Source: Diadema setosum (Eukaryota; Echinodermata; Echinoidea; Diadematoida; Diadematidae). From it: a stretch of 64,000 nt of DNA. This document shows, piece after piece, positions 12,463 to 26,190 of the stretch. The position numbers and the translations under genes are program-made. The stretch's first letter is position 1; every line of letters starts with the position of its first letter. A model generated the notes under the pieces. It saw nothing but the letters and a program-made list of their open reading frames with translations. It was not told where the DNA came from and did no database searches. Location of the stretch: assembly GCA_033980235.1 (NCBI GenBank), contig CM067076.1, forward strand, positions 31,675,383-31,739,382, written 5' to 3'.

Positions 12463-15400
12463 TTTATTCATAAAATGGGTTGAAAGTCTTATAGCTCCCT
12501 CTTACCTGACATATAAACGGGCGAAATAAGTAAAATAAGATATTATACGGTGGAGCATTTTATTATTTGGTATCATATTACCTGATTCGGTAATGTCCGT
12601 ATGTGCATTGAAGTGCTTTCCAAGAATATGTTTTATATCTCAAAACATCATTATGTTGTTTAGTTTTTAATCGTGGCCATTTACCATAAACTGCTATGGA
12701 AAATAACATCTCTTCTCACTGTCATGCAATTTGCAGCTATTCCCGTCTGTTTTCTCCTCCGATTTTCTTCATCGAAAATCTATTTAAACTTTTATATCTT
12801 ACTTCATTGATAGATTTTCAAGCAAATCTGCATCAGAGTATCAAGCCGTTGATTCAGTTTAAATATTTCAAAGTGCCCTTGTATATAACCTCTTTTAATC
12901 ACTCATGAGTATTACTTTCATGATTAAGGTCTCTCTTTACTTTTTTCTTTAATCCATTTTTAAGTGTTTTAATGGTTGTGTGAGTGTTAGGCGTTGTTTA
13001 AGAAATCACATAAGTTGCATGATTACTGCTAAAATCACTAATCCAATTGACATAATCTGTATTCATTAGTTTATTTTCTATGGTATCATCAATAATGCCA
13101 TCATTATTGTTACTAGCATTATCTTCGTTTATATTTATTGATGAAAAAGAAACATCGTTAGCATGCATGGGAAGAAGGGTTACTTTTTTTTTTTGCAGTG
13201 AAGGAGTTTTTGACCCTAGGATGGACATAATACAAATGTAAAAAAAAAAAAAAAAAAAAAAAGTCTAATCAATCCATTCCTACTTCCTTTAATTAGCCCC
13301 ATTTTTTTCCTCCCATTAACTGACAGTTTTCGAACCCCGGAAGGACAACTTATCACAATATTTCTTCTGCAGAAAACGCCCGATATTCCAAATCACTGCG
13401 TTCGGGTGATGCAGCGAACAAGCGTAACAGTGATGGGGGCACGGTTTGGAGTAAAGAGATCCATGGAAAGCCATGTATGAATTAAGAAAGAGAGAGAGAG
13501 AGAGGGGGGGGGGGGATAGAGGGAAAGAGAGAATGAAAAGGAACGGGGTTGGCTATTCTTCAACAAATAAAGTATATTTTCTAATACTGCGAATCAAAAC
13601 AATTGCTTGACCTCATTTCTTTTCTTTCTTCTTTCTTTTTAGTGCTCTCCTCTGTTATATTTCTCCCCTCCACGTATTTACGAAACTGCACTTTCCCTCA
13701 GACCACAAACTTTTGGTCATTTTCTTCCAATTCTTTAGCTGCATTATTGGCAAAAGTTGTTTTACGGTGTTTGACTGATTAATTGACACTAAATCGCTGA
13801 AAAAAAAATAACAAAGCAAGAAAAGAACGACAAATGTCTACTTGTAATTCACTTCCGACATCGTTTAGTCTATTCGAGCATTCACAAAACTACTCTACAA
13901 ACAACAAATAGCCACATCGAAGTCATATGGCTTTAAAGCGGACATTTTCTTTTCATATCCTAAAAATCTAGGTTGAATGATATAAAATGCATCCTTGGAC
14001 GTCCCCTGATGAAAATGCAAAGGTTTATGTGGTTGTCTTTATAATTATCCTCTTGGTCTTTCTCTTGATCCTATTTTCTTTCCTTTTTTTCGGAGCACAC
14101 ACCTTGGGATAATTTTTCGAGGGCATTCCAAGGTTTTTCAAACTTTATTTTTGGACATTCTTTTCACCCTCCCATACACTTGAAAATTGGTGACCTGATT
14201 TCCATTGTGTTCACAGACTGGTAGCTGGGTCAGCCATTTTCTCAATGAAAGATTTTTTTTTTTTTTTTTAATGTATCGTCCCAGGTAATTATTTAAAGAT
14301 TTCACCGAACATTTTACAAGTTGGCCACATCAATTTGGGCGTCACTAATAACATCAATATATGAAGAATTTTGCGAACGTGTCAGAAAAGCCAACTCCAA
14401 TTATGTACAATGAGAGAAAGTCTTTTAAATAAAGTAGATTGGGACAAACAAGTGATTTTCTCAGCTTTCTATCTGAGTTTGTTTGCGTACATGTGTTATT
14501 ACCCTATTTCACAATGGTGAATTTCATTTCATTGAAACAAAAATAACATGTTCACTTTGATGTCTCGCAAGATCTGTTTCAATTTCAATTTCGATTTTGA
14601 AATTATTTTCATATAAACGACAAATACATCAAATATAACAAAGTAAAATGAGCCATGATAACCAGCTATATGGGATACACGAGAGAATATTGTATAGTAC
14701 ATGGTGGTCAATCTGTGAAAGTTAGAATCTATTAGCATTATGTTAAAGAAAAACGATGGAACCTATACATCTAAAATCAAGCTTGTTAAGAGTAGGTCCC
14801 AGTATTGAATCGAATGTATAAGTATCAAGGTAAGGAGCACGTATATGACGAAAATATAAATAGAGAAAAGAAAAGACAAAAATACTCGGGGATCTAGCAA
14901 ATTCTTCTCAAATGCAAATTAGGAGAACACACCATATGCTGCAGACGGATTATAGCGTTTGTTATTATAGGAATGTAGACAGTATACTGTAATAAAGCGA
15001 TTTGGACAGTTAGAAAAATATACATTTACGTTCTCAGAAGAGACATACATAATTCAAACACAACGCCATCGCTTTTGTTTGTTGATGTCTGGGGTTTTTT
15101 TTTTAACTTCTCTTAAATTCAAGGAATAATTCTCGTTCGTTCACATGCGCATGCACGATAATTATAGATATTTGCACACCCATGAACATGCATCCTCCTG
15201 TGTTATACAGGCATATATAATATGGGTAATTTATGGGGCCATCATATTTATTGAGATAACCTCTTGGTTCCCTGCCATCACGCATTGAAGACATCAATAA
15301 AAATCAACAGACTGTGTTGAATCTATTGGGTTGTGACAACCGGAATACATACACACAGACACACACTCACACATCCTATATACCGATAATCAATACACAC

Positions 15401-15833
15401 GATTATGTCATTTGCTGCCTGCGTGTGTTTGTGTAAGTATGTATAAAATGTATTTAAGTATGTTAACTGAAATATTATACATGAGTGTCTGTCTTTTTAT
15501 GTTTGCTTGTGTCTGTTCTTAAAGTAGTCATATAATATCTCACAGTCTTTGCAATGTATCTAACAATGTAATATTCTGATTACTTGGAAACAAATTTAAT
15601 TGTTGTTCGCGTTTATGTAATGCACATCAAATAATGCCAGTTCGCAAAGCTCTGTCACAATAGGGGGTGGGGTGTCATGTTCTTATATCGTAATATCAAT
15701 CGGACATCAAAAATCTGAAAAGTGGGAATTAGGAAGTTTATGAATCATAGTGTTTTTCCTCTCTCGCCTTGAAGTTCAACGTTTTCAGCTAATACACCAT
15801 GATGGTTGTAAAAATGTCCGACAAACTGATGAT
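12460..15833. other. Gene-free stretch of 3.4 kb
   Basis: AT-rich with no exon recognised. Contains a 22-bp A run (13241-13262), a GA/G-rich tract (13489-13516) and a T run (14251-14269). Confidence 0.5.
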
Positions 15834-16215
15834 TAAAGGTCCTGTTTACCTTTGGGAGCATTGATTTTTAAAAATGTTCCAGATATCACATTTGATGCAT
15901 ATGTGTAGGTCAGTTGTATCACAAAACATCCTACCATGTTTTTTGTGTGTGTGTGTGTGTGTGCAATAAAGCCTAAATTATAAGGAGATATCACTATTTT
16001 TCTCATTAAACCATAATTGTAGACGGTTAAGACTGAAAACATTTCTATTATAACTATTGTTCACATTTTGTATATTTAATGATACTTAACATCGATTATA
16101 GTGGTTCAAATTTTTACATTGATTGTTTCTATCCCTAACTCACATTTTAGAACTATTTTGAAGCACTAATGCTGGGCTTTTGTTTCTTCCGCAAAAGGTA
16201 AATTATGCCTTTGAA
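15834..16215. mobile_element. MITE with TTAAAGGTCCTGTTTACC left end
   Basis: The left end TTAAAGGTCCTGTTTACCTT pairs imperfectly with AAGGTAAATTATGCCTTTGA at the right (about 16196-16215). It contains a GT microsatellite (15944-15964). Same terminal style as the 3583-3950 and 27510-28075 elements. The right boundary is degenerate. Confidence 0.6.
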
Positions 16216-16483
16216 ATAGCATAACATTACATTTCTCCTACAGTAGAAGAAATTGACTTAGGTTGTGTTATGGTTTTTTGCATCAGAAAGTAAAAATAAT
16301 TTGAACGTATTGTTTACAACGTGTATCACTAATGTTTGGGTATAGGGTCCATTATTGCATTGATAGTTAAAATTGACCATCACTGCAAAAACCAGGCTCA
16401 AAGACAGCAAAATAATACCCTTCTAGTTTGCATATAAAGCTCCCACACGACTTCTTTTGACGTTAATTGAAATAGTAATAAGT

Positions 16484-16484
<1 letters not shown>

Positions 16485-16546
<62 letters not shown>
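16485..16546. repeat. (CA)n(TA)n microsatellite
   Basis: Compound dinucleotide repeat. Confidence 0.95.
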
Positions 16547-16549
<3 letters not shown>

Positions 16550-17259
16550 GTATATGCACATGAATATCAGAATTGATAAATCCTGACCACTATAGAGATG
16601 AGAAGACTGTTAAATAATTGAGAGCTATAAGTATTTAGATAATTTCATTTAATGAATGAACGGTGACTGTTCACTCCAAATATAACTATTTATTTCTATC
16701 TAAGAATTTGAATGTATGCATATTATGTATTTTTTTCAAAGGTCATTACATTTACAATACTGAAAAGCAAGAAATACAGTCTTTTGAATTGGAGTCAGTT
16801 TTGTGTGAGTGTGTGTGTGTGTGTGTTTAATTGTGATTAATATTATGAGCACTATCACTCAAGAAACTCTTCGATTGTTTGTTTGTTTGTTTGTTTTGCA
16901 TGTTATGTTTCTCTGCTTCAGGTTACGCTCATATTGTTTAATATTTTTGCAAACCGATTTGAAGAGTTCCAAGTACCAAGTCTAATCAACTTTACTTTTT
17001 TTGTGTGTATATCGAACACACGAGGCTCATACATACAATGACAAAGTTTGGTAAAGTGTGTAGATTAGATTTTTCAAGATATTCTTCTCCATGTCGGTCT
17101 GACACGATTATCATGTACCTAGAAATGCAGAAAAACCCACTGAAAATAATTGCCTATCATGTGGGTTGATGAGAGACCATTGCACATCTCGGAAATGCAA
17201 TAAGAGAGACATAGAAGCGAGTTAAATGAGTTTTATTCGTTTAACGGAAAGATAATTAC

Positions 17260-17425
17260 TACATTACAATTACATTACAATTACATTACAATTCTTTAGT
17301 CAATATCTTGTACTTGCAATTTATGTCTAGTATCATAACGTAATGTTTCCGTTACAAAGGCTAGTGATTCTTTAAATCAATACCTTGTATTTGCAATTTA
17401 TCTAGTGTCCCGTATCAGCATTTGC
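17260..17425. repeat. 11-bp tandem repeat and 45-bp direct duplication
   Basis: TACATTACAAT-type units repeat three times (17260-17293). Then CAATATCTTGTACTTGCAAT (17301) recurs diverged as CAATACCTTGTATTTGCAAT (17379) with about 45 bp of following similarity. Confidence 0.7.
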
Positions 17426-17572
17426 AATAAACTTCCTTTCAAATTACAATTGTTATTTGTTTCTGATCCAGTTTCCTGGTGTAGAAATATGAAGCTACAT
17501 TGTCACTTATAGATCCCCTGATGTTACACACTCTGTTTCTACAATGTTTTATGCAGAATTAAAAGAATCAAA

Positions 17573-17903
17573 TGAAGAGTTTTACCGCAAAACGAGTTAA
17601 CTCCGTTCTTGTTAAGTTGAGATATTTGTGATTAAAGCCGCTAAAAAACAAAGAAAGTAATGAAATAAAGGATATTTTTATTGCAACTGATTGACAAATT
17701 GCCCTACATCGACGTAAATACTCGACGGAAGAATTTCATGAATTTGAAGGATATTCTTAATCATAACTTCTAAAATATTCCTTGTTTGTCACAAGTAAGG
17801 CATTACTGGAAAGGTTTAATTTTGCTCTATCTGATGATGTTGTGGACTTACTTTGAAATATTTAAAAATGGCGCTTAGCTCATTTTGCAATAAAACTTTT
17901 CTG
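17573..17903. mobile_element. Diverged relative of the TATGAAGAGTTTG MITE family
   Basis: Left end TGAAGAGTTTTACCGCAAAA and right end TTTTGCAATAAAACTTTT form imperfect inverted repeats. Interior blocks GAGATATTTGTGATTAAAG and CATAACTTCTAAAATAT align with the 22333-22592 copy in order. Confidence 0.7.
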
Positions 17904-20900
17904 TTTCCGGTTATGGTGTTTGTAAGACATACAAATTTATAATGATAATAAAAGCAATACTCGTTTGAAAACCAAAGTGCAATCACTTACCCCAAGGATC
18001 CAGTTCTTTACAGACGGCTCACAGTATATATGATTGACAGAGACTGCAAATTCAGAAGGATATTCCTAGTGTTATTCCAATCCAGGAATTGATGCAGACG
18101 TGTCGAAGCTCATAAGCTTTCTGTTTCGAACAGTTTGACAATGGAATGATATTGTCAATGTACATAATCTGTTCTCAACATTTTAAATGGGACAGAGTCG
18201 AGACACGAGAACTGAAAAAGAGCCGACAAGCTCAAATCTCGTAAAGCAGTACTGAATTAATAAGATTTTGTGCTGCTCATGCAACATCAAAGCTAGAGAG
18301 AGGAAAGAAAGAGAGAAAAAGAGATAGAGAGAAGAAAGAGAAAGATAGAAAGGTATAGACAGAAAGAACGATAAATCAGACCATGAGATGATGAAGCGGA
18401 TGAAAAGTAGTTTGTAAAATGTAATCGCAAAGCAGAACTTGATACAAGAACATCCAACCAAGGCCAACGTACAAACGGACCAGCAAAAGATGTTGACTTA
18501 CATTTCGTACCCGGAAAGCTGTTCAGACTCATACGCTTCTTTCCCCCTCCTGGCTTTCCTCTTTCTGTTTTTTTCCTCCTCTTTTGTGACTCTCTGTTTT
18601 TACCAACTACGAATTGACTTCAGTTTGCTGTTTGACCTATGACCCCGACAAATCACCATCACAATAATGGTATCATTGTCATGGCCGATGCGGTGCTTTC
18701 CAAGGTTAGGGATTTGTCAATGAGGGACAACAAGGACAAAAACGTACACAGGGGGCGGCTCAGGACGAGTCGTGCGTCCACGGCGAAGGGGGGGGGGGGC
18801 TGTCGAGGCACTGGAGAAGGGGGTAATCTATTCCCCGCTATAAAAGGCAAATTCTATAACAAGATATAAGATATTTCTATTTCCCCCTATTTTGAGAGTT
18901 TTATTTTTCTTAATGACGGGACACATGGAAATGCCAACAAAGTGTTTTTCATTTATTCCCGTCTGTTACTAGATTGCCAATTTTTCCATTACCAGTTGAA
19001 GATATCGCAATATGATCGGCTAACTTGACATTACTGAACATCTCTCAAACACATTCATGACGTATGCCATATCATCTTCAGTCCGAATGCAGACATACTG
19101 GTCAATGACACTGTATTACAGCCAGACGTTAAAAGTCACTTAACGACGTTTGTCAACGAGTAGAATTGAAACCAATCAAAACAGAGTTTGATACCAGATG
19201 CCTATAAATACGTGGCAAGTGTATCTAGAATCATTGATCACTCAGGATTTTTAGAGCAATTTATTCATTGATATGTTAGCAACAAAACATGAATGCAAGA
19301 ACTAAGAAGAGATAGGAGATGGTCATTATCTTAATTATCATTGAGGAAAGAGTGAAGACCACTTTTGGTTGTTGCCATCCGCTGCTTGCCAATAAAGTGA
19401 TTTTCTTCAAGAGGTTTATTCAAAGAAAGCATAATGCCAAAAATTTATTTGAAACTGATCTCACGTAAGGACAAGGTGTCCTCCTTCTAACCTTAGATAC
19501 CCAATTCATCCTTCATGTAAATAGTATGGGAAAAACAGTTAGTCAGTTAATTTGTATGATAACGCTAATGCATGACGATACAGATATGTTGGTTCGAAAG
19601 GGGGAAGGAGTGTGCGAATGCCCCTTGCCCCCATAGATTTCGGTACCAAACGGGACACGCTCCGCCTGTGCTGCAATGCAGAGTCCCAAATTCGGGGGCA
19701 GCGATTGTTATATCGCTAGACTCTAATTATGCCAAATAGGTCAACCATGACCAATGGTAAATTACCGACACGTTAAGCTGAATGAAAAATGGGGCATGCA
19801 TATTTTTGTTGTTAAAGAACGCGTTATACAGGCCGAGAGTGGTTGCCAGCCTCGAGTTCAAACACAGGGCCAAACGATATTTTGCGCGGGGAAAAATCGT
19901 TTGAGTACAAGCACACGACAATGGAGACAATAACTGATGCACACTTATTCGCCGTTTCAGTCATAATTATTATGCTATGATTTATGTGTATCATGAGGAT
20001 TATTTCCGGTCTGTTTTTAGATAGCACAGACCTGAGCGTTATTGGAATAAAGTATATAAAAATTAACAATTACAACTATAATGGGTTGGAACTGAGCCTT
20101 GCAATTTCATGCAGTTAATTTGTACTCATGCACAGCGCGTTTCAGTTCACTTATTAACAATAAGATTCTCAGTTTAATAATCGAGGTGCAGTGGTCAGAT
20201 GATAAATCTGTACGATACGCAACAAGAATATCAAAACACACGAACAAACATTTAATATGAAAAGCAAAATAATTTCCACCATTGACCGGTTATAATCATA
20301 ATCATATTACTTTTGAGGCAGTAGTTACAATATGCGCAATGTAACCAGATAAATCATACCCACGTATAGGCCTACTCACTTTCCTTCTGTAAATTCCGAT
20401 ATTTAATTTTATATAATATCATGTACCTTGGTTAGACGTCAATCTAATTTGTATCTTGTTTGCAGTTAATTATATTACTTTACTTTATTCTTATCTATTA
20501 TGCAATTTTTATATATTTCATATATTAGTATTGTTCTTATTATGAATGCAGGTCGCTGGCGACTTTGCAAACTACTAGTACAGTGTACTTCCCTAATAAG
20601 TCGACCTTGTGAAAATAAAACGCAGATAAATTAATAATCAGCAGCCCCTAAATCATTTCTGGCTTACATTCTAAGAGCCAATTTCCATAGTATAATCAGA
20701 TTCATATTCATGTAGATGTTTTCATAAATAATTTGGTTTCGGGACTCCTCACATAGAATTTATGACATTCGACAATTCAGTGAACTTTAAAAAAATAAGA
20801 ATATAAATATATGAATCTATTGATATCTCAAAGTCTTTATGTACTGTCAGATCATCGTGTTTTCATTTGGGTTTTTTCTGTGTATATTGGTACAATCTTC

Positions 20901-21134
20901 AGTCATTTTTTTTTTCATCATGACCCCCCTACCGTCAAATTGCTAACTCCATAATCGACATGACTGTTATCATTTTATTATTGCCGTGGTATTTAGCGTA
21001 CTTCACCATAATTATGAGTTTTATTATCTGTGCACAGGTATACCATATTTTTTGCAATGGTAGAATATCGTAAGAGTCCTTTTTCATTAATGTCATGATC
21101 GATGGTTTTCTTTTCAGTGCGCGTCTCTCTATCA
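17904..21134. other. Gene-free stretch of 3.2 kb
   Basis: No coding similarity recognised. Purine-rich patch at 18294-18352; GC-richer patch at 18750-18830 with a 10-bp G run; otherwise AT-rich. Confidence 0.5.
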
Positions 21135-21141
21135 CTCTCTC

Positions 21142-21172
<31 letters not shown>
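21135..21172. repeat. (CT)n microsatellite
   Basis: CT dinucleotides with one CC interruption. Confidence 0.93.
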
Positions 21173-22332
21173 TACTCACTTTCTTCTGCTGTAACCTCAA
21201 TATCTGTCAAGTGAAGACGATGTGTTTCTAGCGACAGACACCTGCAGTCGTTAACTCTTTCCGTCCACCTTTCCTTTCAGTGTAAAGAATAGCTCGTATT
21301 GATGCGATTCCTTTTCATCCTAATCTCAGACATAAAGAAAGAAAGAAAACAGCAAACCGGGTTAGAGCCTTTCTTTTTCTTTTCTTCTTTTGCTTTTGAC
21401 GAAATCTCCTGTCACAACTGTTTTCTTAGCAGTTCGCAAGGTGATCAATGGAAGACCACTTGGGGATGTCTGAGTTTGATTCAGCAAGGCTTAACGCAAC
21501 GTTGTGTTGATCACTTCCGCTTTTAACACCTCGGTCTGTCTTGCCTACGTTTCATAATCTCTTTTGTCCAACTATACGTAGTTTCTTTTCCTAATCGATG
21601 AGTTTCACGGTTCCACCTGGTGTCAGTTTCTGTGCAGTCGGGTCACGTGACCCCCTCTGATCTCCAAAACGAATCGTTTCGTTCTTAAAAAAGAAGCGAT
21701 CGTCACAGGTGAGACGTACATTGTCGCCTCTCCCATTGTTTTGAAAACGCTCACTTGTCAGAGACGACGGAAAATCATTTGGGACGCATTTAATGCGGCG
21801 GATCGATAGCATACCTGGTGTCAATCTAGCTTTTCTACCTATATATGCTCGTCATCATATCGACTTCCGATCTGGTTTTTTTTATCACTCTCTACTCGTC
21901 CTTTGTAGCACAAACTCTCTGATGTATACACATAGAAATCCACAGACTGTTTACAGACGAGACATATGCACACTTATTTTTTTTTTTTCCTGTTTCTTAT
22001 ACAGCCGAACAGACACATTTCATAATCATATTATATGAATTGCATATTGTATTACTGGACGGGCATTTCAACAATGTTTGATTGAGGACTACTAACTTCA
22101 GATCTAATTTCAGAAAAACAAACAAACATGAAGGTCATTATTTTTCACTTTATCTATTCAAACTCCCTTGACATTTGTTGTTATCATCATTATTATTTGT
22201 CCTTGTTATTACTTTTATTCTTATTGTAAATATTGCATATGTGTTTTTAATTTTAAAGACATGTAAGATGTATATTTTCAGTCAATTCGCAACCAACTTG
22301 CAATCAACCTTATGGGGCTATCCTCGATTAGT
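21173..22332. other. Gene-free stretch
   Basis: Nothing coding recognised. Confidence 0.5.
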
Positions 22333-22592
22333 ATATGAAGAGTTTGTTTGCAAAAACCGATAAGTCCATAAAAAATTTGTCAAATGGAGATATTTGCGAT
22401 TAAAGGTCAAGAAAAATAAAGAGAATAATAAGAAAATTTTTGCTTCTTTTGACCATAACTTGAAAAATATACCTTTATGTGTAGTGACCAATATATCATT
22501 TAAAAGGTATTAATTTGTACTTTATGACAGAGATCGTACTTCCAAATCTTCAAAAATGGACTTATCGGTTTTTGCAAACAAACTCTTCATAT
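22333..22592. mobile_element. 260-bp MITE with 37-bp perfect TIRs
   Basis: Positions 22333-22369 are the exact reverse complement of 22556-22592 (ends ATATGAAGAGTTTGTTTGCA). The interior contains GGAGATATTTGCGATTAAAG and TGACCATAACTTGAAAAATA. A second copy is at 25906-26153 and a diverged relative at 17573-17903. The TATA at each end fits a TA target. Confidence 0.93.
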
Positions 22593-23211
22593 GCTATTTG
22601 CTAGCACCCTTTACCAAAAAGGATTTGATATTCATCATACGGTGATTTATCAAATGTATGTATCATTGAAATTAGAATATAAATCGATTAATTCTGACCA
22701 TTTTTATTTCTTATAATGAACAGGAAGGGCAATGGTCAGTTGACATGATACGTACCACACAACCGGTCATTATGAAATCTATAATTTTTCGACTTGCCCG
22801 AAGAACATTTTGGGCCCCACACTTTGGACATGCATGCTAGTCCGGGTCGAGTCTAAGAGCTTCAGTTGGGTTTGTGTCACTCTACATTTTCTTAATGTCA
22901 TGTATAGAGACAGAGAAGAACAAGACAGAAAATTAAAACAATTGAATGTTTGCCCGTCTTCGAGTCCGAACATCTAGAAGGTGTCGAGTTTACGAGTCAA
23001 TAAGCACTTATTGCCCAATTGACTATCCCGGTCCCGGTGTGACATTTACGACCCCAATATAAGTTAACAAGAGCCATCAATGACTGCCTTCCGAATGTGT
23101 CTGTCTTCTTTACGACTATTCTCACCAAGCTTAGTCAGAAGAACGGACCAATTTCACAAGAAACGTTGTCACCAGAAGACAACTCTGTACATTATATCAG
23201 TGTATTCTCGG

Positions 23212-23352
23212 TCGTTGTTGTTGTTGTTGTTGCTGTTGTTGTTATTGTTGTTGTCGTTGTTGTTGCTGTTGTTGTTGTTGTTGTTGTTGTTGTTGCTGCT
23301 GCTGCTGTTGTTGTTGTTGTTGTTGTCGTTGTTGTTGTTGCTGCTGCTGCTG
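23212..23352. repeat. (GTT)n/(GCT)n trinucleotide microsatellite
   Basis: About 140 bp of TTG units with TGC interruptions, open in all frames as poly-Val, poly-Leu or (minus) poly-Asn. No coding context, so not a gene. Confidence 0.95.
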
Positions 23353-25585
23353 GCTCTTTCTCCACTCTTCAAATAAGTATTAAAACAAGTAAAACAAAGT
23401 GGTATACATGCAGTGTTGTGCGATGAAGGAAATAAAGTGAATTTCCAAACAAACAAACACAAATTTTCACAGTCTTTATTCGAATTTATTCATTGATATA
23501 AAAAATTGTATTCACAAAGTAACAAACACACGCACACAAAGAAGGAAACAATAGCAGCTACTAATCATTCCACTCACCGCTACTTATTGATTGCATAAAT
23601 TCGTAAATGCTAAGAATGAGTTTATAAGAAGAGATCTTCAACAATTTATACATGTCTTTACCACAAGGCTCAGAAGAATCATACAAGACACGCAGTATAC
23701 ATAATTAGATAAAAACTCAAACATGTATAGCACACCCATTCACACATTACATGTACATGAATATATTCATGTATGTAATATACATGAATATATGTATAAC
23801 ATAACTTGATCACTTTGTTAATTTCTCTTTAAAAACATAATTAGGTAAGATAGATAGAATAGATGAAATGGATAGAACAAATCATATTTCATAATCTTAT
23901 GCATTCACTGCTCTCAATTAAACGTTAGATGCTGCGTGCCCCTCGAACGGAGCGTTAAAACCGATTTCCCCCTCCCTATCGCATGCCCATCGTGTAATTA
24001 GGCCGCAATTAACAACTTCTGCCAAACGTGTCGGCCGACTTTTGACAGTTGAAACGCTAATTTGTTTTCTCGTTACACAATCCCCATAGAAGGAAACAAA
24101 ACGGAAATCTATCGATCACCATCACATCCGTCAAACCTGCTGGGTGTTGTCACCTCACGTTTTAAAAATACGCACTCTTGTTTTTAACGAAACCTTTACC
24201 CGTCTCTTTTATTGTGTGGACCAACACGCAGGCAAAACTTCCCCCAGATCTCTCCCGGTACAGAGCTGCGAGGAAGCCGGCCAGGGCAATTTAGACGGAT
24301 TCGGAACGGAAAATGTCAAAGAAGACTGAATGACATAACAAGGCACTCGAAAGGTGATACGCACACGCCAGGTGCGACAACCTTATCTGCAAACAAAATC
24401 ACCGCAGCCAATCATCAAATCATTACACCTTCCATTTGCTTTTTGGTCTCCTTCAACAATCATTATTATACAAGTCACCATTGACTGAAATTTTGATACA
24501 AGAAGGGACGTTATGTAAGTGACACGAAACGTGTTAAGAGAGTGGCGTATTTCACAGCCTTCAACAAGGAGTTAATGTAGATGGGAAGGCATAAAGACCG
24601 ATCTTCAACAAATGACGGTAAAAACGACGCAACTAATATGCCGTCTCTGTTGCCATCACATGATAGTGTGTCTGCTCTTTCCAACACTGGAAATAATGAC
24701 AAGATACTTAACAGATCTATAAAACCTGAGCAACGCAAAAACATTTATCAAAACCGAGAAACACTTTCTTACAAAGAATTGTTTTATCCATTTGCAAAGA
24801 AAAAAAAAGGGAAAAAAAATCATTAGATGAAGTAGAAAGGAATTAAGGGAAGAAGAAAAAGTTCTCGCTGATATCGGTTGAATAAGTATTTTGTCTTGGA
24901 AAAAAAAAGGAGTAAGAGACAAAGAATTCAACTTTAAAAAAAAATTGTTTCGATTTGAGAGAATGTCAGATACCCCCCCCCCCAAAAAAAAAAGGAAAAG
25001 AAAATGGTGATTGAACACTTTCATGAAGAGAGGGATCATTTGAATACAGTCATGAAATTCTGATTCAAACAATCTTAAGTTACATAATACATGTAACTTA
25101 TCATTCTAGACATCTTCTTGAAAATCTACATTTGGAAACTTTATCTGACAATCTGATTTAGACAGTAATTGAAAATAGTGAATCTCGTGTTCGTCTGGCG
25201 CCAGTGATAACAGGTTATATGTTTAATCTCTGAAATTCTTCAACATTATATGTCTACCAATATTTTCATATTCAATTTTATATAATAGAGTAAATATTAC
25301 TGTTTAGATTCACATTTATAAAGTGTGGTGTGTCCTAGTTTACTTCGCTTTAATCATTGGTTTTTATTTTGTCATTGGCTTTCAGAAGTTTTAATAAACA
25401 ATTTATATAAACTGGAAACTAAAACCTAGACATTCAGCATCATTCTTTTCTGCTGAATTCAAATCAAGGCATAGTCATTATTTTCGTCATTCATAGTCAG
25501 ATTTCAAACACACACAGGCACAACACAAGTTTCATCGTGATTACATTTTGTTAGAGTTGAAATTGAATAACTTGAACTTGAATCT
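23353..25585. other. Gene-free stretch
   Basis: No exon recognised. Includes a small ATACATGAATATATTCATGT-type palindrome near 23752-23790 and A- and C-runs at 24800-25000. Confidence 0.5.
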
Positions 25586-25619
25586 CACACATGCACACAT
25601 ACACACACACGCACACATG

Positions 25620-25704
<85 letters not shown>

Positions 25705-25714
25705 ATGTGTGTGT
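25586..25714. repeat. Compound (CA)n(TA)n(GT)n microsatellite
   Basis: CA, then TA, then GT dinucleotides, roughly palindromic. Open frames across it on both strands are artefacts. Confidence 0.95.
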
Positions 25715-25767
25715 TCATTTTGTTCATCTTGGAAATTTCCACGTGTTGGACTTCGAATATTATCATA

Positions 25768-25880
25768 AGAAGGAGTCTCGAGTACGCCATTTGAAGTTCC
25801 AACAAGGTTTTTATTACCAAAAAATTGTTAATAAAAACCTTCTTGTTGGAAATACAAATGGCGTACTCGAGACTCCTTCT
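25768..25880. repeat. Long hairpin with 49-52 bp arms
   Basis: The arms at 25768-25816 and 25829-25880 are nearly perfect reverse complements (core GAGTCTCGAGTACGCCATTT), with a 12-bp loop. It sits between a GT tract and a TA tract. Confidence 0.92.
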
Positions 25881-25905
25881 TCTACCTATATATATATACA
25901 TATAT

Positions 25906-26146
25906 ATATGAAGAGTTTGTTTGCAAAAACCGATTTACCAAATAGAGATATTTGCGATTAAAGGTCAAGAAAAATAAAGAGAATGATAAAAAAATTTTTG
26001 CTTCTTTTGACCATAACTTCAAAAATGTACCTTTATATGTAGTGACCAATATATCATTTAAAAGGTATTTATTTTGTACTTTATGACAGAGACCGTACTT
26101 CAAAATCTTCAAAAATGGACTTATCGGTTTTTGCGAACAAATTCTT

Positions 26147-26153
<7 letters not shown>
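25906..26153. mobile_element. MITE, copy 2 of the TATGAAGAGTTTG family, inside a TA microsatellite
   Basis: Highly similar to 22333-22592 over its whole length, with a small deletion after the left terminal repeat and a worn right end. It lies between TA-rich tracts (25884-25905 and 26148-26187), consistent with insertion at TA. Confidence 0.88.

Positions 26154-26190
<37 letters not shown>

Noticed and set aside
23212..23352. Poly-Val, poly-Leu and poly-Asn reading frames
   Set aside because: A trinucleotide microsatellite open in all frames; no coding context.
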